A DNA stretch of 64,000 nt from Eucommia ulmoides (taxonomy: Eukaryota > Streptophyta > Magnoliopsida > Garryales > Eucommiaceae), in contig CM028336.1 in NCBI GenBank assembly GCA_016647705.1, positions 16,504,880 to 16,568,879 on the forward strand, in the 5' to 3' direction. Position 1 is the stretch's first letter; the number at the start of each line of letters is the position of its first letter. The notes below the pieces were generated by a model, which saw only the letters and a list, made by a program, of their open reading frames with translations, did not search any database and was not told the origin of the DNA. The position numbers and the translations under genes were made by a program. Shown here one piece after another: positions 23,292-36,370 of the stretch.

Positions 23292-26200
23292 ATGTTTTCC
23301 TGTATTTTTACATCTGAATCTTCTTCATCTTCTTTTGGGAGAAACTCAAGGAGTAGGTTAGGGTTCAGCATATCGGAGCGAGCCTCCCCTATTCCTGGGG
23401 ATGCCGAATGGTGCACTAGTGCCCAGGCACCACTCTCTTCTTCTTCAGCAATTCGGACACAATCACCTAGGGGAAGACCTTTCCCGACTGAGTTAGTGTT
23501 TGTGGTCGGCCACCCTGGCGGACAAGGAAAAAAAGGCTCTTCGCGAGAGCCTATTTTCGTAGCCATTCCGGAGGATGAGGAACAGGTGACACAAACTCGA
23601 TTTCTCAAGGCAATTTCCTGAGTACCGTGGCCCATCAGCTGTTCGAGGCCTGAGATTTTGTACTCTGCTGTTGCGGTCTGGATTCCTCTTTGGGACCTTC
23701 AATCCAACATTACCGAGAAGGATTTGATGATGGCTCGTAGTTTATTAACCTTCCTAGGTTCTGTTGTGACGAGGGTCCCTACTACCAAGCAAAAGGCACA
23801 TTAGCTACCCCTGGGTTTCATTATGGTGTTTTTTCATCAATTACTTGCCAAACTCCGTTTTCCCATTCACCCCTAGGTCCGAGCTGTCTATAAGGAGTTC
23901 AATCTGGTTCCGTCACATTTGGCTCTAAGCAACATGAAAATAGTGATAGCGACTTATATTATTTTTATGGCGGAGGGGGATTAAGCCGAGTATGGAGTTT
24001 TTTCGCGCCCTGTTCTTTGCTAAGTCCCTATCATCTAGTGTCGGGTGGTGTTATGTGTCCTCCAGGTCAACATTTTTTACCGACATAGATATCAAGTTGC
24101 CTAAGTGGAATTTGAGGTACTTTTACCTTGGTAGCGACGACTGAGAGTTCAGTCTTGATGAGGAAGATCACTTGATTTCTGTCCAGCGATTTTGGGGACG
24201 AATTGGTAAGGAGATCTTGGGGGTGGTTGAGAAGGCACTCTAGCTATTTGCACTTACTGGGTTCCTATTTTTGCAGAGGGTCAGAAATAGAGTGAGAAGT
24301 CATCGCGCAAGGCGAAGGAGCTCACTCCAAAATTGTTGTGCTGAAGAAGAGGATCTTGATGACACCTTTTAACCATGTAAATGAGTTGTTGAGTTCAACT
24401 CTATACGACATTCACTTCTACCGAGACCCGTCCCTGCCCCCTGTTGAGCTTCCGTCGAGACCAAAGAATAATAAGCCAATTTTTTATGATTGTCAACTTT
24501 TCATGACTTGGTTTGACATTCTGAATTGTGATTTCCTAGCAGGCATGGATAAAGTTGCTTTGCTGAGGAAAGTTGTTGCCATGAGAAAGGTTGGGGCCAC
24601 GGAAAGCTCGACTATTGGACAGGGATAGACATCTCAGGGTGGTGCTCCACCTCCCTAGTCTTCGGTCTAAGCAAGGGTGATGACCAGAGAGTCTGGTCCC
24701 AGTGCACGGGATTTGGATATATTGCGGGCAGCTCCGCAGGTGAGGGGAAAACAACCTACTGGGGAATTGACTCAACAAGGCGAACAGAAGAGTAAGCGCC
24801 TCGCCATGTTAACGAATGTTGCTCTGATTTCTCTAGATTCTAGTCTCGACTTCTTTGGAGTCGAGAATACCTACGTGGAGATTGGTACCCACCTACTAGA
24901 TAACCTAACTCTGATGCCGGGGTTCCTGGGTCGAGTGACGTTACCGACCAATAGGAAGAAGATTGGTGATATTGCCCCGGAGCGGCTCGCCGGGGACATT
25001 TACAGGGACATGACAGAAGTGAGTGTTTTGCTCTTCTTTAGTACTTAGATTATTTGAAAGTCTCTTTTAGTTTCATGAATCTCTATCTTTTATCCCCCAA
25101 CATGTTTTTATCGATAAGCCGTCCTTCGGTTCTATGGGTTGGCGAACCAGCTTTTTTCAGACGACGAGCTCTTTGTTGAGCTAGATTCCTACTGAGCTAC
25201 CCTCAAGAAGAGTATCGAGGTGGAAGCTACCCTCAATGCCAATTTGTCCATTGTGTGGACTGAGAATCTCATATTCCGCACTGATCGCTAGGAACTCCAG
25301 TTTAAGATTGACATGCTCGATGCTAAGTTCACCGCCTATAGGCAGTGTGTGAAGAGCCTGGAGTAGAAGTGGTAGGACACTGTTAATCGAGCTAGGAAAA
25401 ATGGCACATCAGAAGCAGTGGAGCAGTGGAAGAAGGGCCATAGATACCTGACACTCAGGAAGGAGATAAGTAATGACTTCTTGGAGGCAGGTGGTAGTGA
25501 ATTATTTCGTCGCTATAAGACCGTAAGTGTATGGGTCAAGTTTTAATAGTATAGGAAGTGAGGAGTTGTCTTATCCATTGGGATTGGTTTAAATTGTTGT
25601 TGTTAAGTACCGTGATTATCGTAACCCAACTTTATTTAGGCAATCAAATTTTTGGTTTTTAAATTAATAAATCTAAAACATCTAAAATAAATATAAATAC
25701 AACAATAAAATAAAATATGAATTATCTATGCACAAACGTTCTAGGGGCTTGATTTCATCTCGTTATTCCCATATTTTCCTATTTAATAATTATTAGTTAA
25801 TTCTGTTTATTCAATAATTAAGGTCCTCGTGCTATTGCTCTTTCACTACCTCTCCCGATCGTCAAGTGAAAGAATATGTAATCACTTCAATACTGATATC
25901 CCTATCTCGTATTTAGGTGAAAACATTCGCTATATCCAAACTTATAGATTACGCAAGCTCTAAATATCTCCCGATCAATTAAAGTTTGCGTTGTGTTTAA
26001 CTTAAGTCCGAACCTGAGATTACCTCTCCCGAGTGTCAAATCCCAACTTCTCAATTCAATCAAAATGTCATGTAAAAGCATATATTGGAAGCATTATAAC
26101 AATAAACACAATTGAATAAAGATTCTAATTGATAAATCTAGAACTCGATTACCTCCCAGTTTCCCAAGATCCTAAATTCTCAACTCAAATACTTAGGTGT

Positions 26201-27371
26201 TGATTTCCCCCCAAATTCACAACAACCTAAATTATGCACTCCCAATTTCGATTACAAATTCAACCTATCTCGAGTATAAAATTTGTAACATAAACTTGTT
26301 TAACTCATTGGCTACATGAATCAAACACATTAGGCCTAAGAAATGCACAAAATAGAATTAAATCTAATAATTGACAAAATATTCACAACATAGTTCAAAC
26401 GAGACTACATCAAGCCCTAGATCTATATTATGAACACAACATAGATAGATCCATAATTAATCTTCTCAATAAATTCATAAATGTAGTATGTTCAACACAA
26501 TATTACAAGTACAAACTTAAAACAAAAGATTAGGGAGAGAGAAAGGAAGAGAAAATGATTATTGTGGGTTTGGACTCCAGATATTCAACTACACGTGCCA
26601 CCAATGATGTTTTATTCTTCGATCTAACATCAAAACGCCATCACCATGTGTTTTCTCACCCAAAATCGTCTCTAATAGCTCCCAAAATCGTCTCTCCTAT
26701 GTTCTCTTTCATCTCCCTCTCCCCTTTGGTCAAAATGAGCTTAAATACCCTATTTTAGGGTTTAGATAAGACAGACGATACTGTAGCACGACAAGGGTAG
26801 AAACCCATTAACGGGAGCGCGCTGCAGCGCGCATTGAGCAATACAGACTATTGTTTTGTACGTTTGCCGTAACTTTCTCGTCCGAACTCTGATTGATGTG
26901 ATTCAAAAACCTATGGAAATATAAGATATATATATATACAATTTCAATGTTTTAAGATTATCCAAAATAGGATTGAATCATGGTAAAAAATGGCCTTAAA
27001 GTTACAACACCTACACTGATTTTACACATTTTCTCCCATTTATTTATATTCCTACCAAATAAGACAAAAACACATTAAACTAACAAAAATACTTGAAAAT
27101 ATACAAATATTTGAGGTCAAAAGTACTTAATTTGTTGGTAAAAAAAATCCACTCATCAGCAAGGAATCGGGACACAATGAAGGCTATTCTCCGCCCACAT
27201 CCAAAATTTCCCACTTGCCCTGTGGAAATGGAGTTCTCAAACCTAGAGGACGATGTCGAGCATGAAGGCGTCGAGAAGGGAAATGTTGGAGAAGACAGTG
27301 CTGATGAGGAAAATCTTGAGGAGGACGAGATTGATGTTTCTTTACCTCACGCGAACACCCCTCAAAACTAG
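23292..27371 (+). pseudogene. Putative gypsy-type transposon ORF (PF04195-like), interrupted
   Basis: Function unknown; the family is found in plant Ty3-gypsy elements. An N-terminal Ser-rich part (ATG at 23292, SESSSSSFGR) is followed across frames by LLAKLRFPIHP and VRAVYKEFNLVPSHLALSN (23845-23935), the hallmark of the domain. Then come SSSVGWCYVSSRSTFF (24036-24083) and KLPKWNLRYFYLGSDD. The C-terminal half is helical and charged, and an acidic tail (EEDEIDVSLPHANTP, ending 27371) closes it. Stops and frameshifts are many, and a 1667-bp repeat (25492-27158) splits it. It lies on the strand opposite to the gag at 28807-29670, as the antisense extra ORFs of Tat-lineage elements do. The start is tentative. 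Confidence 0.65.
25492..27158. mobile_element. TG...CA repeat family, copy 1
   Basis: Starts TGGTAGTGAATT, ends CCACTCATCA, flanked by GCAGG (25487-25491) and GCAAG (27159-27163), a 5-bp duplication with one mismatch. No reading frame of note. Motifs shared in order with 30463-31835: near the start GTTTTAATAGTATAG versus GTTTTAATATAGTG, then CCTCTCCCGAGTGTCAAA versus CCTCTCTCGAGTGTAAAA, and near the end AAAATACTTGAAAAT versus AAAACACTTGAAAAC. Solo-LTR-like; family not recognised. Confidence 0.65.
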
Positions 27372-27500
27372 GGCGGGGAGGACTGAGTTTTGGGCTATTG
27401 CTTCTTTAGCACTTACAATTCTGTAGCATTTTTTTTCACTTATTCTTTTGTCGACTTGTAATGGGCGGACGACCCCATCTTTTTTGTAATGGGTGGATGA

Positions 27501-27531
<31 letters not shown>

Positions 27532-28138
27532 CCGACTTGTAATGGGTTGATGCCCCCCTCTTGTACATTTCCTAAATATATCAATATAAGTCATTTTTTG
27601 TATGTTCCTGCTTTTCTGCGACCAAGCATGTGAGCTTTTGAGCGACACATAAATGGTGTTTCAGAGTCTATTCCTCCTTCTGACATTTTCGCCAAGTTAC
27701 TTTGTGCTTGGTACTATTTTTTAGAGTTGTAAATTTTTTAAAAATTTTGAAAAAACTTATCGTCTCTGCCCAAGACCATGGACCACTAGCCATCCAATCT
27801 GGGACATGAGTTGATTGTAAGGAAATCGTGTTGTGGACTTAGGAGAAGAGTTTTTCAGGGTGCCTGGTCCTCTCGGTCCATAAGGGCGCAACACGAAGGT
27901 TGGTTCTATGTGGCTGCTCATCGGGGAGTTTTTTGTAGTCAAGTTCATTCAAGAACCTTTTTAGGTTATCTCTATTTAGTCCATATAGGAACACTTTCCT
28001 CTTCAGAACGTCGGACTTATAGTCGACTGGTTGGGAGATGTACTTAGCTGCTGGCCTTCAGACCCGATCAATGCCCTACCCTTAATGAATGACCTTGGTC
28101 TTTCCTTGTGTATGGACTATTAACCTCTAGAGAGGGTC
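27372..28138. other. Spacer with poly-T, no gene
   Basis: Holds a poly-T tract near 27503-27530 and a short direct repeat around it: CGACTTGTAATGGG at about 27453 and 27534. No conserved frame. Confidence 0.4.
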
Positions 28139-28590
28139 TAGTTATCACCCTCGACGCTGAGCGTTAGGATGAGGCTTGTGGAGAATCATCCGCGATGCTG
28201 AGTGTCGGGAAGCCATTTTTTCTTGATTCATTCGCAACTCTGAGGATCAGGATGTTGCTCTGGAGAATTATCTATGACGTGAAGAGTCTGGATATTGTTC
28301 TAGAGAATCATCCATGGCCCTGGGGGTTGGAATACCATTGTAGAGAATCATCCGCGATGTCGAGGATCGGGATATTAATCTTTATAATTACCCATGACTC
28401 TAGGGGTTGAAATACCGTTGTTGGAGAATCTTCCATGACTCCAATGGTAAGGATATTGTTTTGGAGAATCATCCACGAATCTGGGGGTCAGAATGCCATT
28501 CTAGAGAACCATTCATGACTCTGAGAGTCAAGATACTGTCGTGGAGAATCATCCGAGACTCTGAGGGTCAGGATCTTGTTTATTGGAGAG
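28139..28590. repeat. 40-bp minisatellite
   Basis: About eleven units of a 40-bp motif, GGAGAATCATCCRYGACTCT followed by GAGGGTCAGGATATTGTTCT. Starts at 28180, 28222, 28262, 28302, 28342, 28383, 28423, 28463, 28503, 28543 and 28585, plus a degenerate unit at 28139. Lies between the minus-strand gypsy gag and the plus-strand extra ORF. Confidence 0.9.
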
Positions 28591-28806
28591 AACACAAGGC
28601 ACATTGCACAAAACATATTCTTCATTTTGATAAGCAAAATTGCTACACTTTGTACAAATTGGAAGTTATTTACAAAAGTGGATCTTCCCTACAAAAATCA
28701 CGCTTCAAATCTTCAACGTTTCACGGATGCCTAAGTGACACACCTTCTTTTATCTCAAGATCATAGGTGTCCGGACATGATATCTTGGTAACTCTGTACG
28801 GCCTTC

Positions 28807-29670
28807 CTAAGTGAGGGCTAGATTTTCTCTTGGCTTTCTACTCATGCCTCTTCCTGGAGGACAATATTTATCTTCCCCCCCAAAGCTGAGTCCATCGTAG
28901 ATAATGTTGAACTCTCCGTCTACGCACTGGTGATCGTCCTCAACCTCAACTTCAACTATACAGGACTGGGGATGATTGCGGTTTCCTCGTCTTCTCTGGG
29001 CCCTAGGTTCTCCCTTGGGGATATCCTCGTTGGGATACTCCCGATCTTCTTTCTTGACATAGTTCAAGAAATAGCCTCTCCGGATGAGGGCTTCAATCTC
29101 TTGTTGGAGTCAAAAATAACTTTTTGTAGAGTAGCCCCGGTCTTGGCGGAACTCATAGTACTTGGTCATTGATCTCCCGGTCGGCTTCTCTCTCTCAGGG
29201 CGGCAGAGGATGAGAAAAATCACGCCTTGAGTTTTCTGTGAAGATGGCGTCCACCAAGGCCGTAAGCGGAGTGAACCTTTATTGGCGATGCCCTGGGAGA
29301 AAAAATGGTCTCTTGTCCACGAGCAAGGATCCCAATCTCCTTTTAGCTCGTAATATTTTTGAGTCATGGGCTCAATTTAGAACTTCATTCTTTGGTTCCT
29401 TCTGCTTGTTTATTCCTTCTCTCTCTCTTCTAATTACAGCACCGAGGTTAGCAGTATAAAGGTTGCTCCCATGATCCAGAGCTTGATCGAGAGTTGGGGC
29501 AAGATTCGAACAAAGATCATAGGACAACCTCTAGTGTAGGTGACCCTATCCGGTCTTCGAGGGGAAGTTATCCTCATTAGTAGGAGATGGGGGTGTGCCC
29601 TTGGAGTTTTCGACATATCGTTCGATTCTTCTATTATGTATCTGTTTGTCCGACCAGACCTTGTGATCAT
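28807..29670 (-). pseudogene. Tat-like Ty3-gypsy gag fragments
   Basis: Minus-strand gag pieces in order: ITRSGRTNRYIIEE (29434-29670); MTKYYEFRQDRGYSTKSYF (29110-29170), matching the KYCxFHxDHGHxTExC zinc-knuckle region with the first Cys and the His residues replaced; NYVKKEDREYPNEDIPKGE; and DGEFNIIYDG (28880-28910), matching the motif G.I..I.GG that follows in plant gypsy gag. The upstream primer site and LTR at 29726-30462 are in the expected order. Reverse transcriptase is absent. Confidence 0.75.
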
Positions 29671-29725
29671 CTAGGCTCAATTGAGTAGAAAACAATTATT
29701 AGGGAAAGGCTTTTTGCACGTTTTT

Positions 29726-29741
29726 CACAGACGACGCCAAA
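29726..29741 (-). other. Gypsy primer binding site
   Basis: Minus-strand TTTGGCGTCGTCTGTG immediately inside an LTR end ...CAACAG, the form of primer site seen in Tat-lineage Ty3-gypsy elements. Places the LTR at higher coordinates and gag at lower ones. Confidence 0.75.
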
Positions 29742-29742
29742 C

Positions 29743-30462
29743 TGTTGATTTCCCAAAGTGTTCAACACTTCGAGTATGGTCCAATTAGGTGATAAGTGGG
29801 TCCTCCTACTGAGGCGGAGTTGCAGAGTTGGAGTTAGAGTTGAAAATTCTTCTAGTGAGCTGTAACTGATATCCTGGGGATGGACTAACTGGAATCAAAA
29901 TCCTATCCTTCAGGGAGTTGTACCTGCACAGGGTTGAGCCGTGATTTATCCCCGCAAAATTCCTCCGGAGTGAGAGTAAGAGCTTAGAGAGAAAAAGTAC
30001 AGAAACGCGTCAAGTACGTAAGTAGCGATTGAGTGTTAGCATTTTAGGTATACATCGAACTTGCATAGCCCCTAGTATATATATGCATTAGAGATAATCA
30101 GTTCTACTTAATTGGGCCTAAACACGATTAATTAGGTTAAATTATATGTTTAGTCGATAATTCAAGGCGTTTAAGAGATAATCGTTGGGCTTGGGCTTTC
30201 AGGCCCATTTGAAAAAGTCCGTTGGCCTTTGTCAGGCCTGTAGAAGCTAGTTGGTGTAGGAGAGCGAAGATCTGTGGAGTCCTAGAGGAGAAACGGGCTG
30301 AAATGATGAGCCAGTCGAAACAAACGGCTAAGTCCCTGAAGTTGGCCATCCAAAGGCACGGTGTAGAGTTCTGGGCAGCAACGTCCCTGTAGGGCATATG
30401 GCTCCTTCCTGGGTGCAAACCCCTCTGGTGTAGTTCACATGTCTTATTTGTGAGTGGCTATG
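29743..30462 (-). mobile_element. Tat-like gypsy 5' LTR, outer part interrupted
   Basis: LTR whose inner end (29743, TGTTGATTTCCC) adjoins the primer site. It contains a TATATATATGC stretch near 30071-30085. Its outer end is not identified, because a TG...CA repeat is inserted at 30463. Confidence 0.55.
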
Positions 30463-31835
30463 TGGACGCGACACTTTTTCATGTCTTAAATTACTCGCAA
30501 GTGCACAAGGTCACGTTTTAATATAGTGGATCTTTCGATCGGATATCGTCCACAGGGAAACGTGTTTGATTAATTAAATACCGTAATTTGCATAGTCTTA
30601 TATTATCTCGACGGTTCAAGAATTATTTGAAGTTGAATATTTAAAAACTAAGATAAACTAACAACTATTGGGTTAATTCTAATTAAGTGAATTACCTAGG
30701 GATTGATTTCATTCACTTAATATATGTTTGACTTCGTATAATTAACAATAACGGTGTTTATTCTATTTGACAATTTAGGTATCTCAAACTCACTCATTAC
30801 CTCTCTCGAGTGTAAAATGAGCGATTATATGACTTCGCGTTAACGCCGAAATCCCCCTCTAGCATTTTATATAACACACAGTCACATGAGTCTTCACCCG
30901 ACCTCATGAATTGTACACTTTCTAACGCCCTCCCAGGTCGTTAGATCATCATGATGTGTTTAACCCTAATCCGAATCCGGGGTTATCTTTCCCAAGTATC
31001 AAACCCCGTATTCTCAAAACCAACCTTAATACCTTAAAAAACATATTAAAATTGTAATAAAACAGTAAACACAATCGGATTTAGACAATCAACCGTTAAA
31101 GTAACATATATTCAATCAAACATGTATTTACATGAGTTACATCAATCCCTAGATAATATTTATCTAGCCTACCATGATCTTAGCCGTACAAATATTAAAA
31201 CAAAAAGAATTCATCATCATTTGATATAAAAAGTTAAGTTACAAAGATAGAAACGAAGGAAGAATGGTCAAATCTTATAGTAGAGTGGTCCACTGTCGTA
31301 AAAGATCGGTCCTGAAATGATTTATGTTCTCTAAATATTGAATCTCCTCTTTGAGCTCTCAAGAAATGCTTAAGATCATGTATCTAAAGTGTGGAACGTC
31401 TTCTTCAAATGGGGAAAACACAGGCTTAAATAGAAGACTTCAAAATATCTAGGAAAATAGATATTTTCTGCACAGAGGGACCGCCGCGACGGTGAGTTAA
31501 GTCGGTTAACTTCACCGCTGTGGTAGTGAACCAAACCCTAAATTCTCTGGACTTTTACCACCTCGACGGTGAATGACTGTTGCAGCGGTGAGTTTTGCAC
31601 AATTCTCCCTGCATTTCCACCGTCTTAGTAGTGGCCTGACCGTCACGGTGGTGGGTTTGCTGTCTTGAAACCTTGTTTCTTTCACTGTTTTCCCACCGCT
31701 TCGCTTGTTTATCACTTGATTACATCCCTACACCTGATTTACATAAAAACAAACAAAAATGCAATAAAATATTACTAAAACACTTGAAAACTACCAAATT
31801 CGGCTTAAAAGTAGATAGGTATTTTCAACCTATCA
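30463..31835. mobile_element. TG...CA repeat family, copy 2
   Basis: Starts TGGACGCGACAC and ends TTCAACCTATCA, flanked by CTATG (30458-30462) and ATATG (31836-31840), one mismatch. Internal landmarks: ACTCGCAAGTGCACAAGGTC, ATATCGTCCACAGGGAAA, CCTAGGGATTGATTTC, CCTCTCTCGAGTGTAAAATG. 1373 bp, non-coding. Related to 25492-27158 and to 63419-64000. Confidence 0.6.
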
Positions 31836-33676
31836 ATATGTCTATGTTGAAATAGTGGGTATTTTTTGGATTTTTATTGATTAATTACCAATACAATATA
31901 TATAGTATGACTTTGGTTGATTAATTAATGATAGTGGGGTAAAACTTAAGTATTTACGGGTTTTGGGGGCCCAAAATAAATTACCCAAAATATAATTCAA
32001 CTTTTAAGCCAGTCAAGGAAAGCCTACTTCTCTTGAATTCTTTTTTTTAGTTCTATGGTAAGATGTGTCCGGTTCAACTTACATGCACCTCAACCAATCA
32101 TCTCACTGGGCGATTGTAAGGACGCATTCTTCCACATCGACCTGGTGCATTTAGAATTAAATTCAAGATATAATTCTTGGAGTACTCGCCAAGAGAATCA
32201 CTAGGAAAAAATACATCTCCGCTTGCCGATTGGATTAACACATATTGAATACCTTTGATGAATTCTATTTTTATTTTAATTTAATGTTTGTAATACATAA
32301 AAGAAAGAATTATTCATGCAAATATACTGTATTGACCCTATTAATAACACTAAATATTCTATAATAATTAAATAAACATTGAAAATTTCAAAATAAGATA
32401 AAACATGTCCTAACAATCCCAAATAATATTGTTTGCTTAATAAAAGTATAATTTGAAATAGTACTAAAAATAATAGAAATTAAACATTCAACAATAATTT
32501 GTGAAATAAAAATTCCGACCTCATTCCGTTGGGAATAACATAAAATGTATTTATAAAGTTGAGATTACATTGAAAAAGTACATTGCTTGCATAAAGAGGT
32601 CTTCCTCAATCTCCAAATTGTTCGACTTTGCAACTACTTTTTTCAATTACTTTTAATAGCTCTAATACTATTAGCACTCTTTCAATGATTTCAAGTTAAG
32701 TTGTCTTTAACTTGATTTTATCTCTCATTTCGTCTTTTTCTTTAGCTTTTCTTTTCTTACCCGTAATGGAGGGAGACAATGCAGGCAATGTAAGTGATGA
32801 CATTTGTGGATTTTTTTTTGTTGGAAATTAACTATTGTTCTGAGATTCTTTAGAACTGTCAAAAATAATTTTATTTATTTTAAAAAAAATTTGAATGTCA
32901 TTGATTCGTATCTCATTCTATTGTTGCCAATGACTCCTAATTGAAGCAACAACTCCAATTGCTGTATCATTTAAAAAAAAAAAGAAAATTGGCGATTAAT
33001 CCCAAGTAACGGGTATAATCTGTTATTTGTCCTATTTAAAGCATAAGTCTAGAATTAATCCCTCAATTTGGTTTTTAGTTCTGTATTAGTCCCGTACGTG
33101 CTCACGCATTGTATGGCTTAAAGAGAGCTTGACGAGTGATATATATTAGAGTGAATATTAGTAACTAAAATTAGGTACAAATTACTTGTATTGATGTAAT
33201 ATTAGTTACTCATAATTATTTTTATGCAGAAAAAACTACAGTCATATGTTTCTCTAGGATTTAAGACCGAATCGTTAATAGTAGTTATACCTAAAAATGA
33301 TCATTCAAAAAGAAAGAAAAAAAAACTAAGAAAACCATGTATATATCGTGTCTTTAGGATGAAATTGTTTAATATTATTACATCTAACAAATATTTACGC
33401 ACAAGTTAGATACATATAACAATATTTCTGTTCAGCAAGACTATGGGAGTATAGACGCGTGTATTGGATCTTCCGTATTTTCTTAATGCGCGGGATTAAA
33501 ACACAAGTTACAAATGGTTAGGGATAAAATAAGAACTTGCCACCGAAACATCTTTTAAAAAATATCGAATAAAAGGTCAATATGATGAATTTCTTTTTTG
33601 GGATATCCCTATAGACAATATTAGTTGAGCTTAGTTCAAGAAATAATCTCAAATAAATAAATAATAAATATGTAAT
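31836..33676. other. AT-rich spacer, no gene
   Basis: No recognisable feature on either strand. Confidence 0.4.
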
Positions 33677-34545
33677 TATAATACCCTGAAATTTATATTT
33701 TGAAAATATTATTTTATATAAATTTAATATTTTTGAGATTATTTTGTAAATTTATAGTATAAATAATAGTTGATAATTTTTGGGGTTAAAGATTAAATTT
33801 TAAATTGATTTTTAACTGTTTTAGAACTATTGTGCTATTTAAAATATACTTTTAAGACTTTTGGGATATAATTAATATTTTTATTTTATTTTAAGGGGAT
33901 ATTTATATAAATAAATAAATAAATTAATTAAAATAATAATAATAAAAATAAAAATTAAGTGGTTGAAATTGATGCTTCCCAAGGAAGCATCAATTCATAA
34001 CCATATATTTATATGTGTGTATACATAATATATATAAATATGTACATGTGTAGGTGTTGTGAGTTTTTAGTAATAATAATAATAATTCCTTACATGTTAA
34101 AGAAACTGATAAGTATATATATATATATACACACACATATTAAACACATTGTATATGCCTGAAGCATGTATGTTAAGTAACAAGTGAGCATCAAAATTTA
34201 GGCGTTAAGTTTTAAATGGTTTTTGAGCGAAAATCTAATATCACAGTTCAGAATATTTCGATTCGGATTTTGGTAGGTAGAATTTTTAACTCTTCTAATA
34301 TCCATATTTAATATCTCCTTGTATTGTGTGGTTTATGCTATTACTGTTATAATTATTGTTTTTTAAAAAATATTTATGAGCACGTATTATGTGAAAATTA
34401 TGTGAGATACATATTTAGGTGTTTATTTGGGATTTGATTAGATGCACATATTAGAGGGATTGAAATTCTAATGAGTGTTGGCTCACAACCTCAAAATTTT
34501 GATTGCAAGGTCGGTGAGAATGTAATTGCACTAGGAATTTATATT
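33677..34545 (+). repeat. LTR-like repeat beginning TATAATACCC
   Basis: The first ~230 bases match, inverted, 54777-54999, which ends ...GGGTATTACA. Further in, AACCTCAAAATTTTGATTGC and GTCGGTGAGAATG resemble the inner part of plant gypsy LTRs. A hairpin GATGCTTCC/GGAAGCATC lies at 33971-33991. A partial second copy of the start occurs near 34545-34660. Class uncertain. Confidence 0.4.
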
Positions 34546-36238
34546 TAATATTTGTAATATTTTTTGAAACCATTGGGCTATTTAAACTAGAATTTAAAAG
34601 TTTTGGAATATAATTAATATTTCTTTATTTCAAGAGGGATATTAGTATAAATAAATAAAATAAATTAAAAAATTGAAATGTGTTGTCAAAACACGTGTAT
34701 GAAACGTGCATGTGTGCCATGTGTATATCCTATTAATATTATTATTAATTGTAATACCTCAAAATTTTATATTTCGAAAAATAATATTTTATAGTGAAAT
34801 ATTCTTGGGATTATTTTTATATATGATAGAAATTTGGAAGTATGAATATATATTGGATAACTTTTGGAATTACAAGTGTAATTTTAGGGTTTAATAATAA
34901 TGTTATATAATATGAGGGGTGTTCGTGTAATTTATATAAAAATCTTCAATAGTAACCTATAGGTGTAAAATAATTAGATGGAAGTTGAGAATGCAAGAAA
35001 ATGATTTCTTTCTTGGTTCTTTTCTCTCTCTCACGTTTTCCACACATAGGACACCCACCATCCAATCGTTTTACACCTATAGGTTACTATTGTAAATTTT
35101 TATATAAATTACACTAACACCCCTTATATTATATAAAATTATTATTAAGTCCTAAGATTACACTTGTAACCCCAAAAGTTATCAAATATATATTCATACC
35201 TCCAAATTTCTATAATATATCAAAATAACCCCATGAATATTTAACTATAAAATATTATTTTTCAAAATTTGGAGGTATGAATATATTTAATAACTTTTGG
35301 GGTTACAAGTATAATTTTAGGGTTTAATAATAATGTTATATAATATAAGAGGTGTTAGTGTAATTTATATAAAAATCTTCAATAGTAACCTATAGGTGTA
35401 AAATAATTGGATGATAGATGTCCTATGTGTGGAAAACGTGAGAGAGAGAAAAGGACCAAGAAAGAAATCATTTTTTTATATTCTCAACTTCCATCAAAAA
35501 AAAAAAAAAAAAAAAAAAAGGAGAAGAGAGAGAGAGAAGGGGACGATCAAGAGAGGAAGAAAGAAGAAGAAAGACCTTGGGAGTTAGATCAAGAAATTGA
35601 GGAGATCTATGGATGAAATCAAGTTTTGAAAGAAGGATAATCTTATACGTAGTAAGTTTAAAAAATTTTAGAAATTATTTATTGAAGTTCTAGTAGGAAT
35701 CCTTATGGATCTAAGGATTAAGATGTAAAACTAACCTATTAATACTTGGATTGGTCATGTGTGAGTTTGTTAGGTCGAATTAAACATGACATTGGGTGAA
35801 ATCAACATACTTAAAATTTGATTTTTATTTTTTTATATGCCTTAGAGTTCATCTCAAACTAACATACAACCATTCTAATTCATCTAGGGTTCATGTATAT
35901 CATGGTTTTCTTTAGATTTTCTCTCCTAAAACCAAAAATAACTAGATTAAAGCTCTAAGCCATATAAAAAAAATAAAAAAAAGATTTTATGCATGTTGAT
36001 TTCACCTAATCTCATGTTTAATTCTACCTAACAAACTCACACATGACCAATCCAAGTGTTAATAGATTAGTTTTACATATTAACCCTTAGATCTATAAGG
36101 ATTCATACTAGAACTTTAATAAAAAATTTCTAGAGTTTTTGAAACTTACTAAGCATAAGATTATCCTTCTTCCAAAACTTGATTTCACCCATAGATCTCC
36201 TCAATTTCTTGATCTAACTCCCAATGTCTTTCTTCTTC

Positions 36239-36248
36239 TCTTGATCGT
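36239..36248. repeat. MULE-1 target site duplication, left
   Basis: TCTTGATCGT, identical to 47884-47893. The same sequence exists once in the other arm of the host foldback element (inverse, near 35543-35552), showing it is pre-insertion sequence. Confidence 0.9.
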
Positions 36249-36346
36249 GAGTTCTTTACGAAATAAATATTTATAAAAAAAGAAATTACTGAAACAATAA
36301 AGGTTTGAACTTATTTACTCGCCGTTCGGAACGTCGGGATTAAATC
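36249..36346. repeat. MULE-1 left terminal inverted repeat
   Basis: GAGTTCTTTACGAAATAAAT, then GGTTTGAACTTATTTAC and GGAACGTCGGGATTAAA, matching the inverse of 47777-47883 with a few indels. Confidence 0.85.
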
Positions 36347-36370
36347 ACTATTTTTTTCTTTTTTCTTTTT

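Noticed and set aside
28139..28590. CRISPR-like regular repeat array
   Set aside because: Units are directly tandem at 40 bp with no unique spacers, and the setting is a plant genome; it is a minisatellite.
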